Under the pieces are notes generated by a model that made no database searches, was not told the DNA's origin, and saw nothing but the letters and a program-made list of their open reading frames with translations. A program made the translations under genes and the position numbers. From JAHLMO01 sp038997305 (GTDB taxonomy: Archaea > Aenigmatarchaeota > Aenigmatarchaeia > CG10238-14 > SpSt-28): a stretch of 52,031 bases of DNA. Below are positions 9,236 through 16,962 of this stretch, one piece after another. Location: contig JAWAZZ010000005.1 of the NCBI GenBank assembly GCA_038997305.1, forward strand, positions 1 to 52,031, read 5' to 3'. Each line of letters begins with the position of its first letter. Within the stretch, counting starts at the first letter, position 1.

Positions 9236-10039
9236 ATGGGTCTCGATGATTTAACACTAAGATTATTTGAAGCGATTGCAGAAGGAGATAAGAAAGAAGT
9301 AGAGAGATTAATAAAAAGAGGTGCAAAGGTTAATGCTAAATTGCCAGATAATGGCATTTCTCCGTTACATGCTGCAATAATACTCGCCAAAGCTAATGTG
9401 GGTTTATGCCAAGAATATATGGTTAAAGAATATGAAAAAATAGCTGATGTTCTTCTAAAAAATGGTGCAAAACCTCTCTCGTTTGATAAAGATGGTTTAT
9501 CTACATTTCATTATGCAGTGGTCACGCCAGGAATTTTGCGCTTGTTATTAAATTACTATAATGGAAGTGTAGATATATATGATAAAAAAGAAAGATACGA
9601 AACACCATTATGTAGAGCTGTTAAAGTATTAAGACAATCTAAAATGAGTCAAAACGAATGTGTTTATAAAAATGTGTTAAAAAGTATAAAATTACTTTTA
9701 GATAGAGGAGCAAATCCAAACGATTCATGTATAGGTATGGAAATGATTTATTTATTAATAAGATTTCCTAAAACGTTTGAAAGATTGTTTAAAACTTTAA
9801 AAAGATATGGATTTGATATCAATTCCATTAAAACATCCTTAGGAACTCCTATGTTAGATGTTTATAAGAGCGGCATAAGAATTCTTTTCTCTCATTTACA
9901 AAAAGATGCAGAATTAGATGTGTATAATGAAAAATTGAGTAGGTTTATTAATATTGTTTATCTACTAAACAAACATGGAATAGATGTTGGTATGTATATT
10001 AGGGCCTATAATGTTAAAAAATCTAAAACTAACCAATGA
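9236..10039 (+). CDS. Ankyrin-repeat protein, 267 aa
   Basis: At least three to four ankyrin units are visible: residues 7-36 (LFEAIAEGDKKEVERLIKRG), about 44-80 (SPLHAAI...VLLKNGA), 90-110 and about 125-165 ending LLLDRGANPN. The C-terminal 100 residues keep helical pairs but drift from the consensus. Ankyrin stacks bind other proteins; no enzymatic domain or signal peptide is seen. A second ankyrin gene follows 32 nt downstream. A TATA-like AAAAATAAATATA lies about 30 nt before the ATG. Function is unknown; a role in host or partner contact is speculation. Confidence 0.88.
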   Translation: MGLDDLTLRLFEAIAEGDKKEVERLIKRGAKVNAKLPDNGISPLHAAIILAKANVGLCQEYMVKEYEKIADVLLKNGAKPLSFDKDGLSTFHYAVVTPGILRLLLNYYNGSVDIYDKKERYETPLCRAVKVLRQSKMSQNECVYKNVLKSIKLLLDRGANPNDSCIGMEMIYLLIRFPKTFERLFKTLKRYGFDINSIKTSLGTPMLDVYKSGIRILFSHLQKDAELDVYNEKLSRFINIVYLLNKHGIDVGMYIRAYNVKKSKTNQ

Positions 10040-10071
10040 AAGTATATTAATATTTTTTCAATTCAATATAT

Positions 10072-10557
10072 ATGGCAACTATAGATTATATAAGACCTAA
10101 TGAAAGAAATGGGTATATAAACCAAGAACTAGAAAACACTCTATACAACTCAAAAAATAAGGAAAAAGTTTTCAGAGTTTTAGCAAATTATGATAAATAT
10201 GATTTAAAAGAAATAATTAATGAAGTTAAAAAAGTTGATATAAATGTTAAAGACCCATATACAAATTGGACTCCGCTACATTATGCTGCTTATATTGGTA
10301 ATAGTTCACTAATATTATCTCTCCTTTCAATGAATTCAAATCCCTCTATAAGAGATGCAAACAAACTTTCTGCTCTTGATATTTATGTTCAAAATCCCAA
10401 GGTAGAAATCTCTACTATTATTGCTTTTCTATGCTATGGAAATGAAGATAGTAATGAATTGGCTAAACAAGCTTTGGAATACGCATATGAAGAAAAAATT
10501 AAAAATTTCTTGAAAGATTTTATAAAAGAAGGTAGAGAAAAATATTGTAGCGATTAA
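10072..10557 (+). CDS. Short ankyrin-repeat protein, 161 aa
   Basis: One clear ankyrin unit lies at about 62-95 (TPLHYAAYIGNSSLILSLLS followed by NSNPSIRDAN), with flanking helical pairs that fit partial repeats. It is soluble, with no signal peptide or membrane span. It lies directly downstream of the larger ankyrin gene on the same strand, with its own AT-rich upstream sequence, so the two may be an old duplication that diverged or a co-regulated pair. No catalytic residues are apparent. Confidence 0.83.
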   Translation: MATIDYIRPNERNGYINQELENTLYNSKNKEKVFRVLANYDKYDLKEIINEVKKVDINVKDPYTNWTPLHYAAYIGNSSLILSLLSMNSNPSIRDANKLSALDIYVQNPKVEISTIIAFLCYGNEDSNELAKQALEYAYEEKIKNFLKDFIKEGREKYCSD

Positions 10558-10602
10558 AATTAATTTTCATTGAGCAAAAATCTTTAAAACTAAATATTAA
10601 AT

Positions 10603-11040
10603 ATGGATAAAAACGATATTTTAGAAATTTTAGAATATCAATTCGGAAAGGATATAAAAAATGAATTTGAAAAACATGATTTTGAAATAAAAAAGTCAAA
10701 ATCTAGAAGAATTGAAATAATAGTTAATAAAAAGCCTATTTTATATTTGAATCCAAAATTCTTTCTTTTTAATTTTGGTATAGAGTTTGGAAAACTTTTA
10801 AAAAAATATAAAAAATTTTACGTTAAAGTTTCTTCAGAATTTTTAAAAGACATCAGAGATAAGAAAAATGTGATAAGAAAAAATGTGATAGAATTTAGCA
10901 AAGACTTTAGATTTGGCGATGATATAATAATTTTAGATGAAAAAGATAATTTAATAGCTATAGCAAAAGCCAAAATAAATTCTTATGAAATTTCAAACTC
11001 AAATTACGGAATTGTCGCAAGGATTAAAAAATTTATTTAA
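10603..11040 (+). CDS. PUA-domain RNA-binding protein
   Basis: The N-terminal half (about 1-65) is a small alpha/beta domain. The C-terminal half (about 70-145) has the PUA pattern: YVKVSSEFLKDI, then the NVIRKNVIEF strand, FRFGDDIIILDE, and a final strand pair ending ARIKKF. PUA domains bind RNA, usually in tRNA or rRNA modification or ribosome biogenesis. The arrangement resembles stand-alone archaeal proteins related to the RNA-binding part of archaeosine transglycosylase, but the exact partner is unknown. It overlaps the convergent gene by 8 nt. Confidence 0.78.
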   Translation: MDKNDILEILEYQFGKDIKNEFEKHDFEIKKSKSRRIEIIVNKKPILYLNPKFFLFNFGIEFGKLLKKYKKFYVKVSSEFLKDIRDKKNVIRKNVIEFSKDFRFGDDIIILDEKDNLIAIAKAKINSYEISNSNYGIVARIKKFI

Positions 11041-11860
11041 TTCTATTACTCTCTAAAAATTCGATTTTGTCTATATTTCCATCTCCGTCTAAATCTTTTC
11101 CTTCAACTATACAATAAAAATAAGTATCAAAAGAGATTAATGGTAATGCCTTTATTGCTATCTCTGTACCTAATCTTCTCTTACCTGCAATCCATATTAT
11201 TTCACTCTCTTGATTAAAAGGATTTTTAGCATAGTAAATCAATCCAATATTTTCTTCAGAGTATTTTTTATTAGTAAATTCAGAATAAATATCCCAGTTA
11301 AACTCTTGTAAAAATCTAACTTTGAATATAGTGTTCAATCTGTAAGCAACAGTATTTGTTACCGGACCACCAACGACTATTAAATTTTTATCTATTAAAC
11401 CATAATTCAAAATTTCTGTGTCGAACTTTACAGATGTTTGAGAAAATATTAATTGACCTAAATAGAATGCAATATGATTATCTCTAGACCTTGCTGAAAA
11501 TGTTCCATGCGGATCTGGTGAACCTAAAACAACATAAAATGTTTTTTGTTGAAAAGATCTTAAAAAAGGTGGTATTGAAGGATTTATTGCAAATTTCTCA
11601 TCTGGAATATCTAAAATTATTTGATAGTAGCTTTTAAAAGCTTTGTATTTTTTACCATTTTTTACTATAAAACCTTTTTTCTGTAACTTTTTCACATAAT
11701 GAAGCAAGAGTTGCGGATAAATTTTTAATCTTTTAGAGAGTTCCTTTAAGGTCAGACTCTCCAAATTTAAATGATAAAGAATTTTATATTCTATTTCGTC
11801 TTTTTCAAAAAATTCACAATTCTTAGCGCTATAAATCTTACCGTTCTCTATTATTCTCAT
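11033..11860 (-). CDS. Winged-helix protein with conserved C-terminal domain resembling S-layer-like families
   Basis: Residues about 20-70 form a winged helix-turn-helix (YKILYHLNLESLTLKELSKR, then LLHYVKKLQKKGFI). The remaining 200 residues contain NLIVVGGPVTNTVAY and WIAGKRRLGTEIA. These resemble the conserved C-terminal part of archaeal S-layer-like protein families, here joined to an intracellular-type HTH. There is no signal peptide or membrane span, so it is likely a cytoplasmic regulator. The divergent gene is glmS, across a 103-nt AT-rich promoter region. The ligand is unknown. Confidence 0.7.
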   Translation of the reverse strand: MRIIENGKIYSAKNCEFFEKDEIEYKILYHLNLESLTLKELSKRLKIYPQLLLHYVKKLQKKGFIVKNGKKYKAFKSYYQIILDIPDEKFAINPSIPPFLRSFQQKTFYVVLGSPDPHGTFSARSRDNHIAFYLGQLIFSQTSVKFDTEILNYGLIDKNLIVVGGPVTNTVAYRLNTIFKVRFLQEFNWDIYSEFTNKKYSEENIGLIYYAKNPFNQESEIIWIAGKRRLGTEIAIKALPLISFDTYFYCIVEGKDLDGDGNIDKIEFLESNRIK

Positions 11861-11963
11861 AAAAATATATTTTTATAAATATAAAATATATATTTTACTT
11901 TTAGGAAAACTAAAAGTCTAATTTTAAAATCTATAAAAATACTTTTTACAAATATAACATACT

Positions 11964-12608
11964 ATGTGCGGAATAATAGGCGTAATTAGTAAAGATAAGT
12001 ATCCTGTAAGAAAAGCTATAGAGATGTTAAAAAGATTAGAATATAGAGGTTATGATTCAGCTGGATATGTAACTTCTAATGGAACTATATTTAAATGTAT
12101 TGGAAAAGTTGATAATTTATTCTCTAAATGTGATTCAGAAATAGCAAACATAATAATTGCTCATACAAGATGGGCAACTCATGGAAAAGTTAACGAAATT
12201 AATGCTCATCCACATTATGATTGCGAAAAAAATATTTTCATCGTTCATAATGGCACTATAGAAAATTATGAAGATTTGAGAAAAGAATTAGAAAGCTTAG
12301 GCCACAAATTTGTTTCTGAAACAGATAGCGAAATATTTGCACACTTTTTTGAACAAAGATTAAAAGAAAACAGAAGCATAAAAGAAATTGCAAAAGAAAT
12401 TTTCGAAAGATTCAAAGGAACTTATGCGGTTTTAGTATACATTAAGAATCTTAATAAAGTAGTTGCAATAAAAAATGGCAGTCCTCTACTTATTGGAATC
12501 GATGAAAATAGAATATTTTTTGCATCTGATGCATATGCTTTTTCAGAGGAAACTAATAAAGTTGTTGTCCTCGATGATTATAACTTTGTAGAAGTTGATT
12601 TAGTATGA
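11964..12608 (+). CDS. glmS: GlmS glutaminase half (split glucosamine-6-phosphate synthase)
   Basis: It begins MCGIIG, so Cys2 becomes the N-terminal catalytic nucleophile of a class II glutamine amidotransferase. RLEYRGYDSAG, HTRWATHG, HNGTIENY and ETDSE follow in the GlmS order. The 214 aa cover the glutaminase domain only and stop at a TGA. The isomerase half starts 64 nt later in the same reading frame, but TGA, TAG and TAA codons lie between. The two products would have to associate to channel ammonia to fructose-6-phosphate. A true split gene is favoured over sequencing error because three in-frame stops intervene and both halves are otherwise intact. Confidence 0.92.
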   Translation: MCGIIGVISKDKYPVRKAIEMLKRLEYRGYDSAGYVTSNGTIFKCIGKVDNLFSKCDSEIANIIIAHTRWATHGKVNEINAHPHYDCEKNIFIVHNGTIENYEDLRKELESLGHKFVSETDSEIFAHFFEQRLKENRSIKEIAKEIFERFKGTYAVLVYIKNLNKVVAIKNGSPLLIGIDENRIFFASDAYAFSEETNKVVVLDDYNFVEVDLV

Positions 12609-12671
12609 ATTACAAGGTTTTCATAGAAGAAGTTTTAAAAAAGAAGAACTCGAATTCAGAATAGATTTAAA

Positions 12672-13745
12672 ATGATAATGAAGATTTTTGATAAAAATGG
12701 TAATGAAATATTGCCAAAAGAAAGAATATTCTATTTACCAGAGTTTAAATTAGAAAAAAATTTTGAACACTTCATGCTAAAAGAAATTCACGAACAACCA
12801 AAAGCCTCTAAAATTTTAATAGAAAGTTTGAAAAACGAACAAAATTCAGAATTAGATAAAATAATTTCTTTAATACATAATTCCAAAAAAATAGTTTTTA
12901 TTGCAGCCGGATCTTCTTATCACGCAAGTTTAATAGCTTCTCATTTATTAAGAAAGTTAGGATTTGAGAGTTATGCTATAATTTCATCTGAATATGAAGA
13001 GTTTAACTACGATAAGAATACTTTAGTTTTTGCTGTTAGTCAAAGTGGAGAAACTATGGATACTATATTGGCTGTAAAAAGTCTTAAAGATAAGGTTAAT
13101 AAAATAATTTCTGTGATAAATATACCTCATTCGACCTTACATAGATTAGCTGATTATTCAATAGAAATTAAAGCAGGTATTGAAAAATGTGTAGCAGCTA
13201 CTAAAACTTTTACAAACCAAGTTATTACATTTTTTTACCTAGCAAGGCTATTAGGAATGAATTTAGATATAGATAAAATTCCTAAAGATATTTCTGAGAG
13301 CATAAAAGAAAACGAAGAAAAAATTAAAAAACAAGCTTCTATATTAAAATCTTTAAATAATTTATTTGTTATTGGAAGAAGCATAAATTATTATTCCTCT
13401 CTAGAAATTGCATTAAAACTCAAAGAAATTTCATACATTCATGCAGAAGCTTTATATGGTGGCGAGTTAAAACATGGAACACTAGCACTAATAGATGAAA
13501 ATTCTTATGTATTAGCTCTAAATCCTTATTGGGATAAAAATATAAAAACAAACATAGAAGAAGTAAAAGCAAGAGGTGCAAAGGTTTTAGAAATTCCAAA
13601 AGATTTTTATGTTAATAGCGATTATCCTTACTTTTCTTTATACTCTGTGATAATTGGTCAATTACTCACTTATTATATAGCAAAAGAAAAAGGTTTACCA
13701 ATAGATTATCCAAGAAATTTAGCTAAAAGTGTTACAGTAATATAA
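12672..13745 (+). CDS. glmS: GlmS isomerase half with two SIS domains
   Basis: The 357 aa begin at the natural linker (KIFDKNGNEI, then HFMLKEIHEQP). Two SIS sugar-isomerase domains follow, with AAGSSYHAS, SQSGETMDT and AATKTFTNQ in the first and EALYGGELKHG in the second. The protein ends in DYPRNLAKSVTVI, the canonical GlmS C-terminus. It converts fructose-6-phosphate plus ammonia to glucosamine-6-phosphate, the entry to amino-sugar and glycan synthesis. Nothing of the isomerase is missing. The gene sits directly behind the glutaminase half and is presumably co-transcribed with it. Confidence 0.92.
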   Translation: MIMKIFDKNGNEILPKERIFYLPEFKLEKNFEHFMLKEIHEQPKASKILIESLKNEQNSELDKIISLIHNSKKIVFIAAGSSYHASLIASHLLRKLGFESYAIISSEYEEFNYDKNTLVFAVSQSGETMDTILAVKSLKDKVNKIISVINIPHSTLHRLADYSIEIKAGIEKCVAATKTFTNQVITFFYLARLLGMNLDIDKIPKDISESIKENEEKIKKQASILKSLNNLFVIGRSINYYSSLEIALKLKEISYIHAEALYGGELKHGTLALIDENSYVLALNPYWDKNIKTNIEEVKARGAKVLEIPKDFYVNSDYPYFSLYSVIIGQLLTYYIAKEKGLPIDYPRNLAKSVTVI

Positions 13746-13765
13746 AAAATAAAGAGAGAAAGGGA

Positions 13766-15433
13766 TTAGTCTTCGCTTTCAGTTTCTTCAGATTTCTCTT
13801 TTTCTTCTTCTTTCTTAACTTTGCCTGCTGCTATTATATCATCTATTCTTAATATCATTTCTGCTGCTTCTGTAGCACTTGCTATCATTTGCATTTTAAC
13901 TTTTAATGGTTCTATTACACCTTTTTCTAACATATCTCCTACATCTCCTTTATCTATATCAACTCCATATGTAACATTTCCTTTTTCGTGTTCAGCTCTT
14001 AATTTCAATATTATATCTATTGTATCTAAACCAGCATTCTCTGCAATAGCCTTTGGAATTACTTCTATTGCATCAGCAAAAGCCAAAATTGCTAATTGTT
14101 CTCTTCCACTATATTTATGAGCCTCTTTTCTTACGTTTATTGCAATTTCAACTTCTGGTGCACCTCCACCAGCAACATAATATCCATCCGCTAGCGCAGA
14201 AGTTACAGCACCTATTGCATCTTCAATACTTCTATCTATTTCTTCTACTACGTGCTCTGTTCCGCCTCTTGCTAATATTGTTACAGATTTTGGATTTTTG
14301 CATCCTCTTACAAATACCATATTCTCTCCACCCACTCTTTTTTCTTCAACAATCTCTGCATATCCTAAATCATTTTCGCTCAAATCATCTAAGTTAGTTA
14401 CAATTCTTGCGCCTGTTGCCTTTGCAAGTTTTTCCATATCACTTCTTTTTACTCTTCTAACTGCCATTATTCCCTTCTTTGCTAAGAAATGCTGGGCTAA
14501 ATCATCTATTCCTTTTTGACAAAATACAACGTTTGCACCAACTTTTGCGATTTTTTCTACCATTTCTTTTAACATTTTCTCTTCTTCAGCCAAAAATGCC
14601 TTTAATTCTTCTGGTTTTGTAATTCTAATTTCTGCATCTGTTTCTGTCTCTTTAACTTCTAATGCAGTATCTAGTAATGCAATTTTTGCATTTTTAACAA
14701 CTTTTGGCATTTGTGGATGGACAACTTCTTTATCTATTACAATTCCTTTTATTAATTCTGTATCCTCAATGCTTCCTCCAGCCTTCTTCTCTCTCTTTAT
14801 ATCTTCTCTATCTATTATAATCTTTCCATTTTCTTCTCTTGCAACTGTTATTACAGCTTCGACAACTATTTCAGCAATTTTTTCCATTATCTTTGGATTT
14901 TGTGCTAATGCAGACTTTCCACTCATAGATGTCATTGCGATCTTCTTCAAAATCTCCTTATCCTTTAATGTAACTTTCTTTGCGATTTTTTCTAATGTTT
15001 TCTTTGCGATGTCTAAAGCAATCTTATAACCTCTAATTATTACTGTTGGATGAATGTCTTGGTCTAATAATTCTTCTGCTTTTCTTAACAATTCACTTGC
15101 AAATACCACGCTTGAAGTTGTTCCATCTCCAACTTCTTGATTTAATGTTTTCGCAACTTCTACTAACATTTTAGCTGCTGGATGCTCTATTTCCATTTCT
15201 TCTAATATTGTTACTCCATCGTTCGTTATTGTTATATCTCCTAAGCTATCTACTAGCATTTTGTCCATTCCTTTAGGTCCTAAAGTTGTTTTTATAGTTT
15301 CTCCTAAAGCTTTTGCTGCTGCTATATTATTTCTTAAAGCATCTCTTCCTGTAGTTCTTATAGTTCCTTCTGGCAATATTAGTACTGGTTGTCCTCCTAG
15401 TTGTGCAAGTAAGGCTTTTGGTTGTTCTGCCAT
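13766..15433 (-). CDS. thsA: Thermosome subunit (group II chaperonin)
   Basis: This is a full-length 555-aa chaperonin with LGPKGMDKML near residue 53, NDGVTIL, GDGTTSSVV near 105, GGGAPEVE near 418 and GVDIDKGDVGDM near 500. It folds proteins in a closed double ring powered by ATP, with the prefoldin encoded a few genes upstream as donor. The C-terminus is an acidic EEEKEKSEETESED tail without the GGM repeats of many thermosomes. The codons are enriched in GCT, GGT and similar, suggesting high expression. Only one subunit gene is in the window. Confidence 0.97.
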   Translation of the reverse strand: MAEQPKALLAQLGGQPVLILPEGTIRTTGRDALRNNIAAAKALGETIKTTLGPKGMDKMLVDSLGDITITNDGVTILEEMEIEHPAAKMLVEVAKTLNQEVGDGTTSSVVFASELLRKAEELLDQDIHPTVIIRGYKIALDIAKKTLEKIAKKVTLKDKEILKKIAMTSMSGKSALAQNPKIMEKIAEIVVEAVITVAREENGKIIIDREDIKREKKAGGSIEDTELIKGIVIDKEVVHPQMPKVVKNAKIALLDTALEVKETETDAEIRITKPEELKAFLAEEEKMLKEMVEKIAKVGANVVFCQKGIDDLAQHFLAKKGIMAVRRVKRSDMEKLAKATGARIVTNLDDLSENDLGYAEIVEEKRVGGENMVFVRGCKNPKSVTILARGGTEHVVEEIDRSIEDAIGAVTSALADGYYVAGGGAPEVEIAINVRKEAHKYSGREQLAILAFADAIEVIPKAIAENAGLDTIDIILKLRAEHEKGNVTYGVDIDKGDVGDMLEKGVIEPLKVKMQMIASATEAAEMILRIDDIIAAGKVKKEEEKEKSEETESED

Positions 15434-15483
15434 AAATAAATAAAAAAATAAGGGTATATAAAGTTAACTGTGCAACTAGGTAA

Positions 15484-15825
15484 CTATCTCTCTATCTTTA
15501 CTCCACTTGGTGTTGCAATAATTAGATCCTCTTCTACACCAACTATATCGCCACCAATAGCTTCTACTGTTTTCTTAATCCTATCTACACTTCTCTTTAA
15601 CTCACTTACATCTTTCATTCTTAATTCTTTAATGCTTATAACTACGATATAACCTTCTCTTAGCAAGTTCTGTATTTGATAAGTATCGTTAAAATCTTTA
15701 AGCTTTAAAACATAAACCTTTTCTTTTTTCTCTTCTTCAGGAGTTACTATTTCTACTTCCTCTTCTTCACTCTCTTCTCTTTTTGGTCTTTTTGAAAGTT
15801 TTTCAACAATCTTTTTTATTACCAT
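15484..15825 (-). CDS. sepF: SepF-like cell division protein (DUF552)
   Basis: A short basic N-terminus (possible membrane-targeting helix) and an acidic linker (about 18-35) precede the SepF core: VYVLKLKDFNDTYQIQNLLR, then IVVISIKEL, RSVDRIKKTVEAIGGDIVGV and a final strand ATPSGVKI. In archaea SepF anchors FtsZ to the membrane; ftsZ itself is at 36901-38052. It lies between the thermosome and prefoldin beta genes with short gaps (50 and 19 nt), so it may share a transcript with them. Confidence 0.92.
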   Translation of the reverse strand: MVIKKIVEKLSKRPKREESEEEEVEIVTPEEEKKEKVYVLKLKDFNDTYQIQNLLREGYIVVISIKELRMKDVSELKRSVDRIKKTVEAIGGDIVGVEEDLIIATPSGVKIER

Positions 15826-15844
15826 AATTTTAATTTAATTAAAT

Positions 15845-16165
15845 TTATTTATTTCCTTCTAAAAGTTTTTTGAACTCTTTTAACTTTTCTTCTAATTTCT
15901 GTTTATGCTTTTCTAAGTTCTTAAGTCTTAATGTTATTAATTCATTTTCTTCTTTTAATTCGTTAATTAAGTTTTGTTTAGAAGTTTTAATTAAAACATT
16001 TCCAACTAACTTATATGCTTCCTCTTTTTCTGTTTTGTTCAATTCTTCTAAAACTTCTTCTATCTCTTTACTTCTCAACTTTAAAGTTTCTATTTCTAGA
16101 ATTACGTTTTGATATTGTTGTTGAGTTAGCAAAATTTCTTTTTGTTTTTCTTCACTTAATTCCAT
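15845..16165 (-). CDS. pfdB: Prefoldin beta subunit
   Basis: The 106 aa form two long coiled-coil helices (about 5-50 and 65-105) joined by the beta-hairpin region EEAYKLVGNVLIKTS, which is the prefoldin beta signature. Prefoldin (two alpha, four beta subunits) captures unfolded proteins and passes them to the thermosome, encoded next door. It is the first gene of the minus-strand group pfdB-sepF-thermosome, with an AT-rich promoter in the divergent 141-nt gap upstream. Confidence 0.94.
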   Translation of the reverse strand: MELSEEKQKEILLTQQQYQNVILEIETLKLRSKEIEEVLEELNKTEKEEAYKLVGNVLIKTSKQNLINELKEENELITLRLKNLEKHKQKLEEKLKEFKKLLEGNK

Positions 16166-16306
16166 TTTATAGTATTAGGTTTAAAATAATAAATACTTCA
16201 TTTACTTCATATTTTATATAAAGTAAAGCTTAACTTTACATCGTTAATAAACATTTATATTTACTACTAAAAAGTATTTATTTTTTACTTACCAATAATT
16301 AATAAT

Positions 16307-16663
16307 ATGTTCAGAAGAACCTGTGAAAAGGTAAAAGACTGGAAAGAACTCTTAGACGAACAAACAAAGCAAACTCTAAAGGAACTTCTACAAAAAACTC
16401 AACTATACTTACCAGCAATATGTGCAGCAGATGACACAAGCATAGCACAACTATGGGTAGCAGTAGCTCTAATAAAGAAAGAAATAGATGAAAGACTAAA
16501 ACTTTTAGAAGTTGCCGCAGAACCTTGGAAAGCAATAATAGAAATTGGTAATGCAGAAAAGAGAAAGGCAATCGAAAGAATCGTTAGCGATATAATCCAA
16601 CCAAAAGACAAAGAACAAAAAGAAATAGTAGATAAATTAGTTGATTCTTTGATGAAATTCTAA
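16307..16663 (+). CDS. Small soluble helical protein, 118 aa, unknown, probably highly expressed
   Basis: I do not recognise the family. The sequence predicts an all-helical protein with two cysteines (C6, C39) and a striking alanine- and tryptophan-containing centre (IAQLWVAVALIKKEIDERLK). Codon choice is more GC-rich and regular than in neighbouring hypothetical genes, resembling that of the thermosome. A TATA-like AAGTATTTATTTT lies about 25-37 nt before the ATG. These features suggest an abundant, possibly structural or nucleic-acid-associated, protein. The role is open. Confidence 0.75.
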   Translation: MFRRTCEKVKDWKELLDEQTKQTLKELLQKTQLYLPAICAADDTSIAQLWVAVALIKKEIDERLKLLEVAAEPWKAIIEIGNAEKRKAIERIVSDIIQPKDKEQKEIVDKLVDSLMKF

Positions 16664-16750
16664 TTCCTTCTTCCTCTTTTTTATTTTTTTAACTAAAATT
16701 TGTAAGGAGAGAAGTTAATTTTATACTGTAAAAAATATTTTTAATTATAT

Positions 16751-16836
16751 GCCGGGGTCGCCTAGCTGGACCAGGGCGCCGGCCTGGAGAGCCGGTGGGC
16801 TATAAGCCCGCGTGGGTTCAAATCCCACCCCCGGCG
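16751..16836 (+). tRNA. tRNA-Ser (anticodon GGA)
   Basis: Acceptor GCCGGGG (16751-16757) pairs with CCCCGGC (16829-16835), with discriminator G at 16836. Anticodon stem CCGGC/GCCGG encloses loop CTGGAGA with GGA at 16786-16788. A long variable arm lies at 16796-16811 (GGGC/GCCC stem), and the T-arm is GTGGG-TTCAAAT-CCCAC. It is class II, as expected for serine. No intron and no encoded CCA. Confidence 0.97.
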
Positions 16837-16962
16837 AAGGTTATAAACTATAAAGTTTAATAGTTATCATTAATATTAAACATCAAAAAATATTTGACAC
16901 TCGGGAGTAATTAATTTAATTTTATAGATCAATTAATTAAGGAAAATCCAAAGGAAAATTTA

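Noticed and set aside
12605..12664. 19-codon frame between the glmS halves as a gene
   Set aside because: Too short and without recognisable features; more likely remnant linker or a translational bridge.
13821..15443. Several plus-strand open frames opposite the thermosome gene
   Set aside because: They are the antisense shadow of a highly biased codon pattern; the translations are low-complexity and have no promoter or family.
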